Source of the DNA: Prevotella sp.
GTDB lineage: Bacteria > Bacteroidota > Bacteroidia > Bacteroidales > Bacteroidaceae
NCBI GenBank assembly: GCA_024684515.1
Contig: JAIKWS010000060.1
Coordinates: 1 to 64,000, forward strand
Direction of reading: 5' to 3'
DNA length: 64,000 nt
Shown: positions 27,581 to 36,619 of the stretch, one piece after another
Numbering within the stretch: the stretch's first letter is position 1
Layout of the letters: every line of letters starts with the position of its first letter
Made by a program: the position numbers and the translations under genes
Notes under the pieces: generated by a model
What the model was told of the DNA's origin: nothing
What the model saw: only the letters and a program-made list of their open reading frames with translations
Database searches by the model: none

Positions 27581-28018
27581 TCACGTGGGGTGGGTGTTGC
27601 CCAAACACCTCCCAAACACCTCCCAAACACCTCATAAACACCTCATAGAAATCGTCCTTTTTGAGCCCAATTTTGCTCTTTTACAATTCTTCGTCCGAAA
27701 GAAGCCATCATTGGAAGGGTTTATGTTGTAAAATATTTTGATTGATAATTCCTACGTTTCTTTATTACTTGTAAAATCTTTTTGCACCAGTAATTCCCCT
27801 AGTTTTATTACTACGCTACGAAAAATAATCTGCTAGGCGAGAGAAATTTATTTCCCTAACTAGGGAAAAATAATGCCATTTTAGGCCTGTCAATCGTGTA
27901 AAATTCTTTCATTTTCTTTGTCTTTTTCCTGCTATGTGACTATGAGGAGACTATGAGGTGTTTGGGAGGTGTTTGGGAGGTGTTTGGGAGGTGTTTGGGC
28001 AACACCCACCCCATGTGA
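27581..28018. repeat. Long inverted repeat made of 11-bp tandem units
   Basis: The left arm (27581-27648) and right arm (27951-28018) are reverse complements over 68 bp with three mismatches. Each arm contains a 20-bp block (containing GGGGTGGGTGTTGC) and four 11-bp units (ccaaacacctc or its complement), units at 27601, 27612, 27623 and 27634 on the left and 27955, 27966, 27977 and 27988 on the right. Similarity continues more weakly about 20 bp outwards. The 302-bp spacer is AT-rich and has no gene. Confidence 0.92.
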
Positions 28019-28420
28019 ACCCCCTCTGTTTATGGGCTTTTCCAAAGATTGTATGAGGTGTTAGGCAAAAAAAACTTCAGAATTTTTTTGAAACTAAGAA
28101 ATAGTACACAAAACGAGGCTTGAGCAAACCATTTATAAGCGAGTAATATATTCCTAAAACGCCTTCATTTATCCTAAAGTTGGAGGATTCTTCATCGAGG
28201 TAAAACTTTTCAATAAATTGTAACAAAGTGACATCTATCCCCGAATATGACTCAATGTCAACCCATGCATGAAGAAATGTTTTTTATGGAATCGCAGAGA
28301 AAAAGGCATCTAGTAGTTAGCTTTGGCCATGCCTCAGTCTTCGAACCGCAGAGAGCATTGGAAGGCCTGGTAATGTTCAAAACAGGGTTCATGTGTTTCT
28401 GATTTGCAGTTTGATAGCAA

Positions 28421-28770
28421 GATTACGTCTCACTCATAGCAAGATTACGTCTCACTCATAGCAAGATTACGTCTCACTCATAGCAAGATTACGTCTCACT
28501 CAAAGTGGGATTAGTCTCACTCAAAGTGGGATTACGTCTCACTCAAAGTGGGATTACGTCTCACTCAAAGTGGGATTACGTCTCACTCAAAGTGGGATTA
28601 TGTCTCACTCAAAGTGAGATTACGTCTCACTCATAGTGGGATTACGTCTCACTCAAAGTGGGATTACGTCTCACTCATAGTGGGATTACGACTCACTCAA
28701 AGTGAGATTACGTCTCACTCATAGTGAGATTATGGTTAACTTAGAGAATGATTACGTCTCACTTATTGAG
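28421..28770. repeat. 22-bp tandem array with hairpin units
   Basis: About 16 units of 22 bp (one of 21), with core GATTACGTCTCACTCA. The first three end in AGCAA, most later ones in AGTGG or AGTGA. In the later units GTGRGA-TTACG-TCTCAC is an inverted repeat, so each unit can fold into a 6-bp stem with a 5-nt loop. Units are contiguous with no unique spacers, so this is not a CRISPR array. A related array lies at 55268-55408. Confidence 0.9.
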
Positions 28771-28865
28771 AAAATATGAGGACACTATTGCTGCTGGATT
28801 TCCTGCTCTCTCTGGATTCTCTGGAATTTCCGTTTCATTCGAAGCAATCATGAAAGATAGAAAAG

Positions 28866-28898
28866 AAAAACCCCGAAACCAAAACATTGGCTTCGGGG
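28866..28898 (-). terminator. Terminator of the arabinose operon
   Basis: On the minus strand CCCCGAA, a further CCAA/TTGG pairing and TTCGGGG form a strong stem, followed by GTTTTTCTTTT. It starts about 26 nt after the kinase stop. Confidence 0.88.
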
Positions 28899-28924
28899 AT
28901 TCTTAATGAGGTAGGGTAGGGACC

Positions 28925-30517
28925 CTATTTCTTGTTGTCAACGGCACATTGCTCAATGGGCAGGCATTGCTTGTAGTTTGCAATATATTTTTCGAAGCCA
29001 GCCACATCCTCTGAGGTAGGTGCGATGCTGATGCCCTTGTTGCCAGCAAAGACAACCTCCTCGAGATAGTCTGCAAGTGACAGCTTATTGGGATTGTTGA
29101 CCATATAGCCAGCCAGCAAGGCAATACCCCATGCGCCACCTTCACCTGCTGTCTCCATGACAGAGATGGGTGAGTTGAGGGCTGCTGCCAGCATGCGCTG
29201 ACCAACGCCAGCCGTCTTGAAGTAGCCACCGTGACCCGTGATGCGGTCAACCTTCACCTGCTCCTGCTTCAGTAGAATGTCGTTGCCAATCTTCAGCACG
29301 CCAATGGCTCCATAGAGATGGGCACGCATGAAGTTGGCCAGGTTGAACTTGTCGCTGGCAGAACGAACGAACATCGGACGTCCCTCGCTCAGTCCCGTAA
29401 CAGGCTCTCCAGAGACATAGTTGAATGCCATCAGTCCACCACAGTCGGCATCACCCTCAAGGGCCTTGTTGAACAGCTTGCCATAGAGCTCGTTCATGTC
29501 GACGGGCACACCCAGTAGCTGCTGATATTCCTTGAACAGGCCTACCCAGGCGTTGATGTCGCTGGTGCAGTTGTTGCAATGTACCATTGCTACGAGCGAT
29601 CCATCAGGAGTAGTCACCATATCAATCATCTCATAGGGCTTCGACAGGTCTTTCTCGAGTACGATCATAGAGAAAGATGACGTACCTGCCGACACGTTAC
29701 CCGTGCGTTGTTTCACAGCATTGGTAGCTACCATTCCTGTGCCGGCGTCACCTTCAGGAGGACATACGGGGATACCAGCCTTCAGATGGCCGCTGACATC
29801 GAGACGCTTGGCACCTTCCGGGGTGAGGAATCCAGCATTCTCGCCAGCATTCAATGACTTTGGCAGTATGTCGAGCAACTTCCATGAGAAGCCTTTGGGA
29901 GCAACGAGCTCGTCGAACTTCTTCACCATCGTGGCATCGTAGGTCTTTGTGGCTGGATCGACAGGAATCATGCCAGAAGCATCGCCAACGCCAAGCACGA
30001 ACTTACCAGTCACCTGCCAGTGTACATAGCCAGCCAGCGTGGTCAGATACTTGATGTCAGAGACGTGCTCCTCGTTGTCGAGGATGGCCTCATAGAGATG
30101 GCTGATGCTCCATCGAAGGGGGATATTGTAGTTGAACAACTTGCTGAGTTCAGCAGCTGCCTTTCCTGTATTGGTGTTGCGCCAGGTGCGGAAAGGAACC
30201 AGTATCTCCTCTTTGCTGTTGAATGCCATATAGCCGTGCATCATGGCCGAGAAGCCAATAGCGGCGAGAGATTCAATCTCACAGTCGTATTGCTTCTGGA
30301 CATCTTTGCGAAGTTCGGCATAGCAGTCCTGAAGTCCATACCATATTGCCTCTGTGGAGTATGTCCACAAGCCGTCCACGAGCTGGTTTTCCCACTCGTG
30401 CGAGCCCTGGGCAATAGGCTTGTTGTCCTCGTCAATGAGGACAGCCTTGATGCGGGTAGATCCAAACTCAATACCGAGTATGGCCTTTCCTGCTTCTATT
30501 GTTTGTTTTGCGGTCAT
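28925..30517 (-). CDS. FGGY-family pentulose kinase, probable L-ribulokinase
   Basis: A 530-aa sugar kinase. The N-terminal FGGY domain starts I-L-G-I-E-F-G-S-T-R-I-K-A-V-L, with the phosphate loop, and the C-terminal domain has G-N-V-S-A-G-T-S-S-F and a late G-E-G-G-A-W-G-I-A-L ATP-site segment. By sequence alone it would be named xylulokinase. Because it sits directly downstream of araA and araD and no xylose isomerase is present, I infer it phosphorylates L-ribulose to L-ribulose 5-phosphate, standing in for a classical AraB. It is the last gene of the operon and is followed by a strong terminator. Confidence 0.85.
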   Translation of the reverse strand: MTAKQTIEAGKAILGIEFGSTRIKAVLIDEDNKPIAQGSHEWENQLVDGLWTYSTEAIWYGLQDCYAELRKDVQKQYDCEIESLAAIGFSAMMHGYMAFNSKEEILVPFRTWRNTNTGKAAAELSKLFNYNIPLRWSISHLYEAILDNEEHVSDIKYLTTLAGYVHWQVTGKFVLGVGDASGMIPVDPATKTYDATMVKKFDELVAPKGFSWKLLDILPKSLNAGENAGFLTPEGAKRLDVSGHLKAGIPVCPPEGDAGTGMVATNAVKQRTGNVSAGTSSFSMIVLEKDLSKPYEMIDMVTTPDGSLVAMVHCNNCTSDINAWVGLFKEYQQLLGVPVDMNELYGKLFNKALEGDADCGGLMAFNYVSGEPVTGLSEGRPMFVRSASDKFNLANFMRAHLYGAIGVLKIGNDILLKQEQVKVDRITGHGGYFKTAGVGQRMLAAALNSPISVMETAGEGGAWGIALLAGYMVNNPNKLSLADYLEEVVFAGNKGISIAPTSEDVAGFEKYIANYKQCLPIEQCAVDNKK

Positions 30518-30553
30518 TTCTTAATTCATTTAATTAAACACAGAATAAACAGA

Positions 30554-30612
30554 GGACACAGAGTAGATAGAGAAGAGGGTAGTTTGCTTGGTTCTCTATT
30601 TCCTCTGTGACC
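30554..30612 (-). promoter_or_regulatory. Intercistronic palindrome between araA and the kinase
   Basis: CACAGAG followed by an AGATAGAGAA block (30557-30574) pairs with TTCTCTATTTCCTCTGTG (30592-30609) around a 17-nt loop, and AGG/CCT pairs extend the stem outwards after one mismatch. It occupies most of the 110-nt gap and could stabilise the upstream mRNA or lower kinase expression. Similar CACAGAGGACACAGAG palindromes are, as far as I recall, repeated in Bacteroidales genomes. Confidence 0.6.
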
Positions 30613-30627
30613 TCCGTGATAAATCAT

Positions 30628-32169
30628 TTACATCAGAGCCTTGCTAAGCATGTAGTACATCTCGTTGTTGCGAAGCTGCTGCTTGAACTCAGCGGTCTTG
30701 GTGTCCTTATTGATCCTTACATATTCGATGCCAAGCATCTCGGCGAAGTCTTCCCAGTACTCCTCGGTGATGTCGTAGGAGAATGCGCTGTGGTGTGTGC
30801 CGCCAGCCAGGATCCATGCTCCAGCACCAATCTCGAATGTGGGCTGTGGAACCCAGAGAGCAGAAGCTACTGGCAGATTAGGCATTGGCTTTGGCTCGAT
30901 GCACTCTACCTCCTGCGAGATGAGGCGGAAGCGGTTGCCCAGGTCTACGACAGTAGCCTTGATGCCACGTCCTACCTTAGAAGTGAATACGAGACGGGCA
31001 GTCTGCTGCTTGCGGATGCCGATGCCCAGGAAGTGAACCTCTAGCTTTGGCTTGTCGACAGCGATGAGTGGGCATACCTCGAGCATGTGGCTCTGCAGGC
31101 AAGAGCTGCGGTCGCCAGCGAAGTTCAGGGTGTAGTCCTCCAGGAACGAGCAGCCGGTAGGCATACCCTGCTGGATGACCCACAGTGTGCGGTAGAGGCA
31201 AGCAGTCTTCCAGTCGCCCTCGGCACCGAAGCCATAGCCCTCTTCCATCAGACGCTGTGATGCCAGACCAGGAATCTGGTCGAAGCCACAGAAGTTGGGA
31301 TCGTCGATATTGGCATCACCCAGGTCGTCGAAGTTGGTGGTGAAGGCAGTAGCACCCTCATCCTTCAGCACGCGACGCAGGGCAATCTCTGCCTTGGCGG
31401 CATTCTTTACCTTCTGCCAGTAAACCTCTTCGCCACTCTCGTCAATCTTGATGCTGTAGAGTTTCTTGTATTCCTCAACAAGTTCGTCGGCATCGGAATC
31501 AGTCACCTTCTTGAAATATTCCATGAGAGAGCTGACGGGATAGTAGTCCACATGGTATCCCAGACGCTGCTCGAACTCCACGCGATCTCCATCCGTAACG
31601 GCAACATTGTTCATGTTCATACCGAACATCAGGCATCGCACGTTGTGAGCGTCAGCCACACCAGCAGCCACACGTGCCCAAACGGCAATCTGCTTCTGAG
31701 CCTGCTCGTCCTTCCAGTAGCCACAAACCACCTTGCGAGGAACACGCATACGGGTGCAGATGTGTCCGAACTCGATATCGCCGTGAGCACTCTGGTTCAG
31801 GTTCATGAAGTCCATGTCCATTGTCTCCCAGGGTATCTCTGCGTTGTACTGTGTGTGGAAGTGCAGCATGGGCTTCTTCAGAGCCTGCAAGCCCTTGATC
31901 CACATCTTGGCAGGAGAGAAGGTGTGCATCCATGTAATGATACCGATACATTTCTCTTCGTTGTTGGCAGCGAGCATGACCTGCTCTACTTCCTTCGAGC
32001 TGTTGGCGGTACCTTTATAGACAATCTTCACGGGGATGTTGCCACTGGCGTTCAGGCCAGCAACCATTTCCTTAGAGTGTCCGTCAACTGCAACCACGGC
32101 ATCACCTCCATAGAGGAGCTGAGCACCTGTTACCCACCAAATCTCGTAATTGTCAAATGCTTTAATCAT
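30628..32169 (-). CDS. araA: L-arabinose isomerase
   Basis: The enzyme converts L-arabinose to L-ribulose in the cytoplasm using a divalent metal. The 513-aa length is normal. Landmarks are W-V-T-G-A-Q-L-L-Y-G at the N-terminus, W-M-H-T-F-S-P-A-K-M-W, F-H-T-Q-Y-N, M-N-L-N-Q-S-A-H-G-D, the metal-ligand segments around G-F-G-A-E-G-D-W-K-T and H-M-L-E-V-C-P, and A-G-G-T-H-H-S-A-F near the end. It lies 47 nt after araD and 110 nt before the kinase. Confidence 0.97.
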   Translation of the reverse strand: MIKAFDNYEIWWVTGAQLLYGGDAVVAVDGHSKEMVAGLNASGNIPVKIVYKGTANSSKEVEQVMLAANNEEKCIGIITWMHTFSPAKMWIKGLQALKKPMLHFHTQYNAEIPWETMDMDFMNLNQSAHGDIEFGHICTRMRVPRKVVCGYWKDEQAQKQIAVWARVAAGVADAHNVRCLMFGMNMNNVAVTDGDRVEFEQRLGYHVDYYPVSSLMEYFKKVTDSDADELVEEYKKLYSIKIDESGEEVYWQKVKNAAKAEIALRRVLKDEGATAFTTNFDDLGDANIDDPNFCGFDQIPGLASQRLMEEGYGFGAEGDWKTACLYRTLWVIQQGMPTGCSFLEDYTLNFAGDRSSCLQSHMLEVCPLIAVDKPKLEVHFLGIGIRKQQTARLVFTSKVGRGIKATVVDLGNRFRLISQEVECIEPKPMPNLPVASALWVPQPTFEIGAGAWILAGGTHHSAFSYDITEEYWEDFAEMLGIEYVRINKDTKTAEFKQQLRNNEMYYMLSKALM

Positions 32170-32216
32170 TGTTGTGAAGTTTTGAAGTTATTAATTGATA
32201 GTTGATAAATTGTGTA

Positions 32217-32927
32217 TTAATGTTTCTGGCCTTTCTGTCCGTAGTAGGCATTGGGGCCATGTTTGCGCATGTAGTGCTTCTCTACCAGCAGCGGGTTCAT
32301 CGTCAGGTTTGGATTGACGGAGAATGCCACGAATGCCATCTTGGCACACTGTTCCATGACTTTTGCGTTGTAGACGGCATTGTCGGGTGATGTGCCCCAT
32401 GAGAATGGTCCATGATTCTTGACCAGCACGGCAGGTGTGTGATCGGGATTGATCTTGCGGATATTGAGTATCTCGTCAACGATGACGTTGCCAGTCTCCA
32501 GTTCATACTGTCCCTTGACCTCAGCCTCTGTCATGTCGCGAGTGCAGGGGATGTCCTTGTAGAAATAGTCGGCATGAGTGGTGCCGATATTGGGGATGTC
32601 GCGACCAGCCTGTGCAAATGCTGTGGCATAGGTGCTGTGGGTATGTACCACTCCCTGGATGTTGGGGAATGCCTTATATAATATAAGATGTGTAGGGGTG
32701 TCGCTCGAGGGATTGAGGTCGCCTTCTACCACCTTTCCCGTCTCGAGGTCTACCACCACCATGTCCTCGGCTTTCATCTCGTCGTAGCTGACGCCACTGG
32801 GTTTGATGACGACCAGTCCTTTTTCACGGTCTATTCCCGAGACATTGCCCCAGGTAAAGATCACCAGTCCTTGTTTTACAAGGTCGAGATTGGCCTTGAA
32901 TACTTTTTGTTTCAGTTCTTCAAGCAT
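32217..32927 (-). CDS. araD: L-ribulose-5-phosphate 4-epimerase
   Basis: A 236-aa class II aldolase-family epimerase that makes D-xylulose 5-phosphate, the entry point to the pentose phosphate pathway. The zinc ligands are visible in [10 protein letters not shown] (two His) and in the later V-K-N-H-G-P-F-S-W segment; G-N-V-S-G and S-S-D-T-P-T-H bind the phosphate. The C-terminal K-H-Y-x-R-K-H-G-x-N-A-Y-Y-G-Q is characteristic of the AraD/UlaF group. It starts 12 nt after araR. Confidence 0.96.
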   Translation of the reverse strand: MLEELKQKVFKANLDLVKQGLVIFTWGNVSGIDREKGLVVIKPSGVSYDEMKAEDMVVVDLETGKVVEGDLNPSSDTPTHLILYKAFPNIQGVVHTHSTYATAFAQAGRDIPNIGTTHADYFYKDIPCTRDMTEAEVKGQYELETGNVIVDEILNIRKINPDHTPAVLVKNHGPFSWGTSPDNAVYNAKVMEQCAKMAFVAFSVNPNLTMNPLLVEKHYMRKHGPNAYYGQKGQKH

Positions 32928-32939
32928 AGTATTTTAGTT

Positions 32940-33614
32940 TTAAAGTTTGAAATTTGGGTCTTCATTGTATGCTCTTTTGTTGAATCGATAGAGTGCAGCC
33001 CCTCGCTTGGATGTCAGTTTGTCGATCAGTTCTGTCTTCTCGATGAAGTCCATATCCTTTATTCGCTTGCGGAAGTTGCGTTTGTCGATTTCCTGTCCGC
33101 TGACAGCCTCATAGAGATGCTGTAGCTGTGTTAGTGTGAAGAGTTGTGGCAACAGACGGAAGCCGATGGGTTCGGTATGCATTTTCTGCTGCATCTGCCG
33201 CAAGGCCTGCCGTACCATTTTGTTGTGGTCTGAATACAGTTCAGGCAGGCTGTTGATGTCTACCCATTCCACCTGGTGCTCCTGTCGCAGTTGCTCATCG
33301 TAGTCTTTCACATTGATAAGGGCATAATAGGCTATGGAGATGACTCGCTCGCCTGGGTCGCGGTCAATGCTACCAAAGGCACCTACCTGTCGCATATATA
33401 GGTTATGCAGTCCTGTCAGCGACTGCAAGGTGCGAGCGGCACAGTCGTCTATGCCCTCGTCAGCGGCAACGAAGCCTCCGTAGAGGCTCCATTCGCCACG
33501 TCCGGGATCCATCTGGCGTCGGCCGATGAGTACTTTCAGCTTTCCTTCATCAAAGCCGAAGATAATCACATCGACCGACACCCAGACTTTCGAATGTTCG
33601 CTATAGAACGTCAT
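32940..33614 (-). CDS. araR: AraR-type Nudix-domain transcriptional regulator (NrtR family)
   Basis: A 224-aa regulator. Residues about 8-140 are a Nudix fold beginning V-S-V-D-V-I-I-F-G-F, but the Nudix box is degenerate: after G-G-F-V and E-G the expected R-E-x-x-E-E reads R-T-L-Q-S-L, so the catalytic glutamates are gone and hydrolysis is not expected. Residues about 150-220 form a winged helix (L-T-Q-L-Q-H-L-Y-E-A and N-F-R-K-R-I). This matches the NrtR-family arabinose repressor known from Bacteroides thetaiotaomicron, in which the Nudix pocket senses the sugar. It lies inside the operon it probably controls. A candidate operator is at 36620-36633. Confidence 0.9.
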   Translation of the reverse strand: MTFYSEHSKVWVSVDVIIFGFDEGKLKVLIGRRQMDPGRGEWSLYGGFVAADEGIDDCAARTLQSLTGLHNLYMRQVGAFGSIDRDPGERVISIAYYALINVKDYDEQLRQEHQVEWVDINSLPELYSDHNKMVRQALRQMQQKMHTEPIGFRLLPQLFTLTQLQHLYEAVSGQEIDKRNFRKRIKDMDFIEKTELIDKLTSKRGAALYRFNKRAYNEDPNFKL

Positions 33615-33620
33615 TATTGT

Positions 33621-35339
33621 TTAGAAGAAATACCAGTAGAAGCAGCCACAGAGAACGATGACGCCCAGTGTGCCTACAACATCCCATACGCCCCAGCTCT
33701 CGCGGATCTGCTTGCGATACTCAGGAGTGAAGGTGATGGCATCGACCTGAGCCTTCGAAGGTGCGGGAGTGAAGAATGAGATGACTACCATGAGTGCAAC
33801 GATGAATACCAGTAGCCAGCACTCGAAGACGAGCCAGTTGGTCTGCCAGAACCATGCGGTGGCATCCCAGAAGGCACCATCCATAGCTGCCTTGCCAGAA
33901 TCGGTGATAACGTTGGTCACCAGACGGAGCATACCTACTGCAAAACCACCGATGAGGCCCCACTGGCCAGCCAGCGGAGTGATCTTCTTTGAGAAGATAC
34001 CCAGTGTGAACACAGCCACCATAGCGGGAGCCAGCAGCGACTGGATGCCCTGCAGATAGCTGTAGAGTGTATCCATCGACATCATCACAGGCATCCAGGC
34101 CAGACCAAGCAGTACCACGACAACGGTGGCGATACGTCCTACGAGCACGTAGTGGTCCTCGCTCTTGCCTTTCTTCATGGGCTTGTAGAAGTCCTCGGTG
34201 AACAGTGTGGCACAGCTGTTGAAGAATGCTGCCAGAGATGCTACCAGAGCACAGATGAAACCAATGGTGACGATACCCTTGACACCGATAGGCAGTACCT
34301 GCTTCACCATGCCTGCGAAAGCAGCATCGGTATTTGACAGGTCAAACTGTCCGTTCTGGGCTAGTGCTGCGGCAATCATGCCTGGGATAAGGAACATGAA
34401 CACGGGGAGCAGCTTGAAGTAGCCGGCAGCGATAGTACCACGACGGGCACGCTTCATCACCTCTCTGTTGTCCTCGCCCTTGGTCTGTCCAAGCACACGC
34501 TGAACGATGTGCTGGTCAGTACACCAGTACCAGAAGCCGATGATAGAGGCACCGATGAATACGACGAAGCCAGGATATTCCTGATACATGGGGTCGCCTT
34601 CTTCCCAGTGGAACATGTGGGTGGTGCCGTAGCCATCGTGCAGCTGTCCGCAGTAGTCCATCATGGCAGTCCAGCCTTCAGAGATGCTGCCACCGCCCAG
34701 TGCTGCCAGTCCCAGGAATAGCACCAGGAACGAGCCGATGATGAGGATAGGTGTCTGTATGGCCGACAGCGTCATCACACCCTTCATGCCTCCGAAGACG
34801 GTGAAGACAGCTGTGATGGCAATCAGGCCAATGGCTCCAAACCAGAAGGGGATGCCGAGCAGATATTCGAAGAAGATACCGCCTGTGAATGCTGTTACGG
34901 AAACTTTGGTCAGCACATAGGCAATCAGGGTGATGATCGAGAGCCATGAACCTGTTGCGTTGGTATAGCGGAATTTCAGGAAGTCGGGCATTGTGATGAT
35001 CTTGCCCATCTTGTTGTTCAGCAACTGATAGAAAGGTACGAAGAGCCAGCCGAGGATGAGGATCATCCAGCCTTGCATCTCCCAATGGGCCATGCCCACA
35101 CCGTCCTTGGCACCAGTACCAGCCAGGCCTACCAAGTGCTCTGAGCCGATGTTGGCTGCAAAAATAGCGGCACCAATGATGTACCAGGGTTCACCTTTAC
35201 CGAAAAGATAGTCCTGGGAGTCTGCACCCTTCATCTTTTCCTTGTCCTTCTTGATGGCACGGTATACTGCCCATACCACACCCAGAATGCCGACAGCCAG
35301 TATCAGCCAGTCGAGCCATTGAAATTCGTGTGAATTCAT
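33621..35339 (-). CDS. SSS-family sodium/sugar symporter
   Basis: A 572-aa inner-membrane transporter of the sodium:solute symporter family (SGLT branch) with about 14 transmembrane helices. Family markers are D-Y-L-F-G-K-G-E-P-W, A-A-N-I-G-S-E-H-L-V-G-L-A-G-T-G-A, M-P-D-F-L-K-F-R-Y, F-G-G-M-K-G-V and W-Y-W-C-T-D-Q-H-I-V-Q-R. Context makes L-arabinose the likely substrate. It is 37 nt downstream of galM and 6 nt upstream of araR. Confidence 0.93.
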   Translation of the reverse strand: MNSHEFQWLDWLILAVGILGVVWAVYRAIKKDKEKMKGADSQDYLFGKGEPWYIIGAAIFAANIGSEHLVGLAGTGAKDGVGMAHWEMQGWMILILGWLFVPFYQLLNNKMGKIITMPDFLKFRYTNATGSWLSIITLIAYVLTKVSVTAFTGGIFFEYLLGIPFWFGAIGLIAITAVFTVFGGMKGVMTLSAIQTPILIIGSFLVLFLGLAALGGGSISEGWTAMMDYCGQLHDGYGTTHMFHWEEGDPMYQEYPGFVVFIGASIIGFWYWCTDQHIVQRVLGQTKGEDNREVMKRARRGTIAAGYFKLLPVFMFLIPGMIAAALAQNGQFDLSNTDAAFAGMVKQVLPIGVKGIVTIGFICALVASLAAFFNSCATLFTEDFYKPMKKGKSEDHYVLVGRIATVVVVLLGLAWMPVMMSMDTLYSYLQGIQSLLAPAMVAVFTLGIFSKKITPLAGQWGLIGGFAVGMLRLVTNVITDSGKAAMDGAFWDATAWFWQTNWLVFECWLLVFIVALMVVISFFTPAPSKAQVDAITFTPEYRKQIRESWGVWDVVGTLGVIVLCGCFYWYFF

Positions 35340-35376
35340 TTTTCGTTAGTTAATTAAATATAGTTGTTTACGTTCA

Positions 35377-36570
35377 TTATTTAATAGAGAACTTATAGGC
35401 CGCATGGCTATAGTACTTCTCGCCTGGACGAAGCACGGGGCTGGCCCACTCGGGATGGTTGGGGCTGTCGGGATACTTCTGGCTCTCCAGACAAACGCTG
35501 ACGTGCTGTGGATAGTGCTTGCCCAGCTTGCGGACGATTTTCTCTTCGCCACCTACACCCTGGAAGTTTCCACTATATACCTGTACGCCAGGCTCGTTGG
35601 TGAACATCTCCATGAAGATGCCAGTCTTGGGAGAGTAGAGCGATGCACAAACCTGTGTGTCGTCACCCTTGCCGTCCTTATAGGTGTTCAGGCACCAGTT
35701 GTGGTCGTAGCCATGAGCATTCTGGGTCTGATAATAGCTCGAATAGATGCTGTCGCCCACAGCATGTGGCTGTCTGAAGTCCATTGGAGTACGTTCCACG
35801 GGCAGGATTTTGCCAGTAGGCATGTAGCTGTCGTCACTCTCGGTGAAGTAGTCGGCATTCACGTAGAGGATCATGTCGGTGCCCTTCTCCTCGAAGTTGC
35901 CGTTCAGATTATAATAGTTGTGGTTTGTCTGGTTGATAATGGTTGGCTTGTCTGTCGTAGCCTCCCAGGTGATGTCGAGTGTGCAGTCGTCAGTCACCTT
36001 GTAGGTTGTGGTAGCCGTCACGTTGCCAGGGAATCCGTTTTCGCCATCCTCAGCTACGATGGTCAGTTTCAGCGTCTGGCCGTCTACCTGCTCAGCCTTG
36101 TAGACACGGTTCATCCAGCCTGTGTCGCCACCTCCGTGCAGACAGTGGTCACGACCTCCGTGCTTGTCGTTCTGCTTCAGCTGATAGTCGATGCTGTCGA
36201 GAGTGAACTTACCCATGTTGATGCGGTTGGCATAGCGGCCAACGCTCGATCCGTAGTCGGTGGGAGTGTGCTGCGTGTCCATGTACTGGGCGATGTTGTC
36301 GAAGCCCAGGACCACGTCAGTCAGCGAGTCACCATTGTTGGGGACCATCAGCGATACCACGCGGGCGCCATAGTTGGTGATGCATACCTCCATACCCTTC
36401 TGGTTCTTCAGGGTGTAGAGCTTCACGGTGTCACCAGCTACGATAGTGTCAAACTTGGCGGGGTTAAGACCAGAGGCGGTCAGCTGCTCGGCTTTGTCGG
36501 CAGTACATGCTGTAAAAGTGAGGGCCATCAAGGCACCGGCACTCAGCAATGTTCCTTTCAGATTTTTCAT
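35377..36570 (-). CDS. galM: Aldose 1-epimerase lipoprotein
   Basis: A 397-aa mutarotase with a lipoprotein signal (A-L-T-F-T-A-C22), so it works outside the cytoplasm, converting sugar anomers before uptake. Catalytic segments are N-x-x-N-H-N-Y-Y-N-L-N with the His pair, A-N-R-I near residue 110, and T-N-E-P-G-V-Q-V-Y-S-G-N with the catalytic Glu. It is the first gene of the arabinose operon. An apparent 424-codon frame on the opposite strand is its antisense shadow. Confidence 0.94.
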   Translation of the reverse strand: MKNLKGTLLSAGALMALTFTACTADKAEQLTASGLNPAKFDTIVAGDTVKLYTLKNQKGMEVCITNYGARVVSLMVPNNGDSLTDVVLGFDNIAQYMDTQHTPTDYGSSVGRYANRINMGKFTLDSIDYQLKQNDKHGGRDHCLHGGGDTGWMNRVYKAEQVDGQTLKLTIVAEDGENGFPGNVTATTTYKVTDDCTLDITWEATTDKPTIINQTNHNYYNLNGNFEEKGTDMILYVNADYFTESDDSYMPTGKILPVERTPMDFRQPHAVGDSIYSSYYQTQNAHGYDHNWCLNTYKDGKGDDTQVCASLYSPKTGIFMEMFTNEPGVQVYSGNFQGVGGEEKIVRKLGKHYPQHVSVCLESQKYPDSPNHPEWASPVLRPGEKYYSHAAYKFSIK

Positions 36571-36619
36571 TTGCTTTTCAGTTTTAAGTTATGTTTTAAA
36601 TACAATTTTCAGATTTTGG

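Larger units (their letters stand above)
27308..28924. other. 1.6-kb intergenic region without genes
   Basis: This stretch separates clpC from the arabinose operon. Open frames such as 27391-27648 and 27453-27731 are made of repeat sequence and are not credible. It holds a 68-bp inverted repeat with a 302-bp spacer (27581-28018), an AT-rich palindromic block with CCCTAACTAGGG (about 27840-27915), a 16-unit 22-bp array (28421-28770) and the terminator of the arabinose operon (28866-28898). The rest (about 28080-28420) shows no structure I can name. Confidence 0.75.

Noticed and set aside
27391..27731. Two small plus-strand genes
   Set aside because: Both frames read through the left arm of the inverted repeat and give Pro/Thr/His repeats.
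27581..28018. Insertion sequence
   Set aside because: The inverted arms look like terminal repeats, but the 302-bp spacer encodes no transposase and I see no target-site duplication. A non-autonomous element remains possible.
28421..28770. CRISPR array
   Set aside because: The 22-bp units are directly contiguous, there are no unique spacers and no cas genes in the window.
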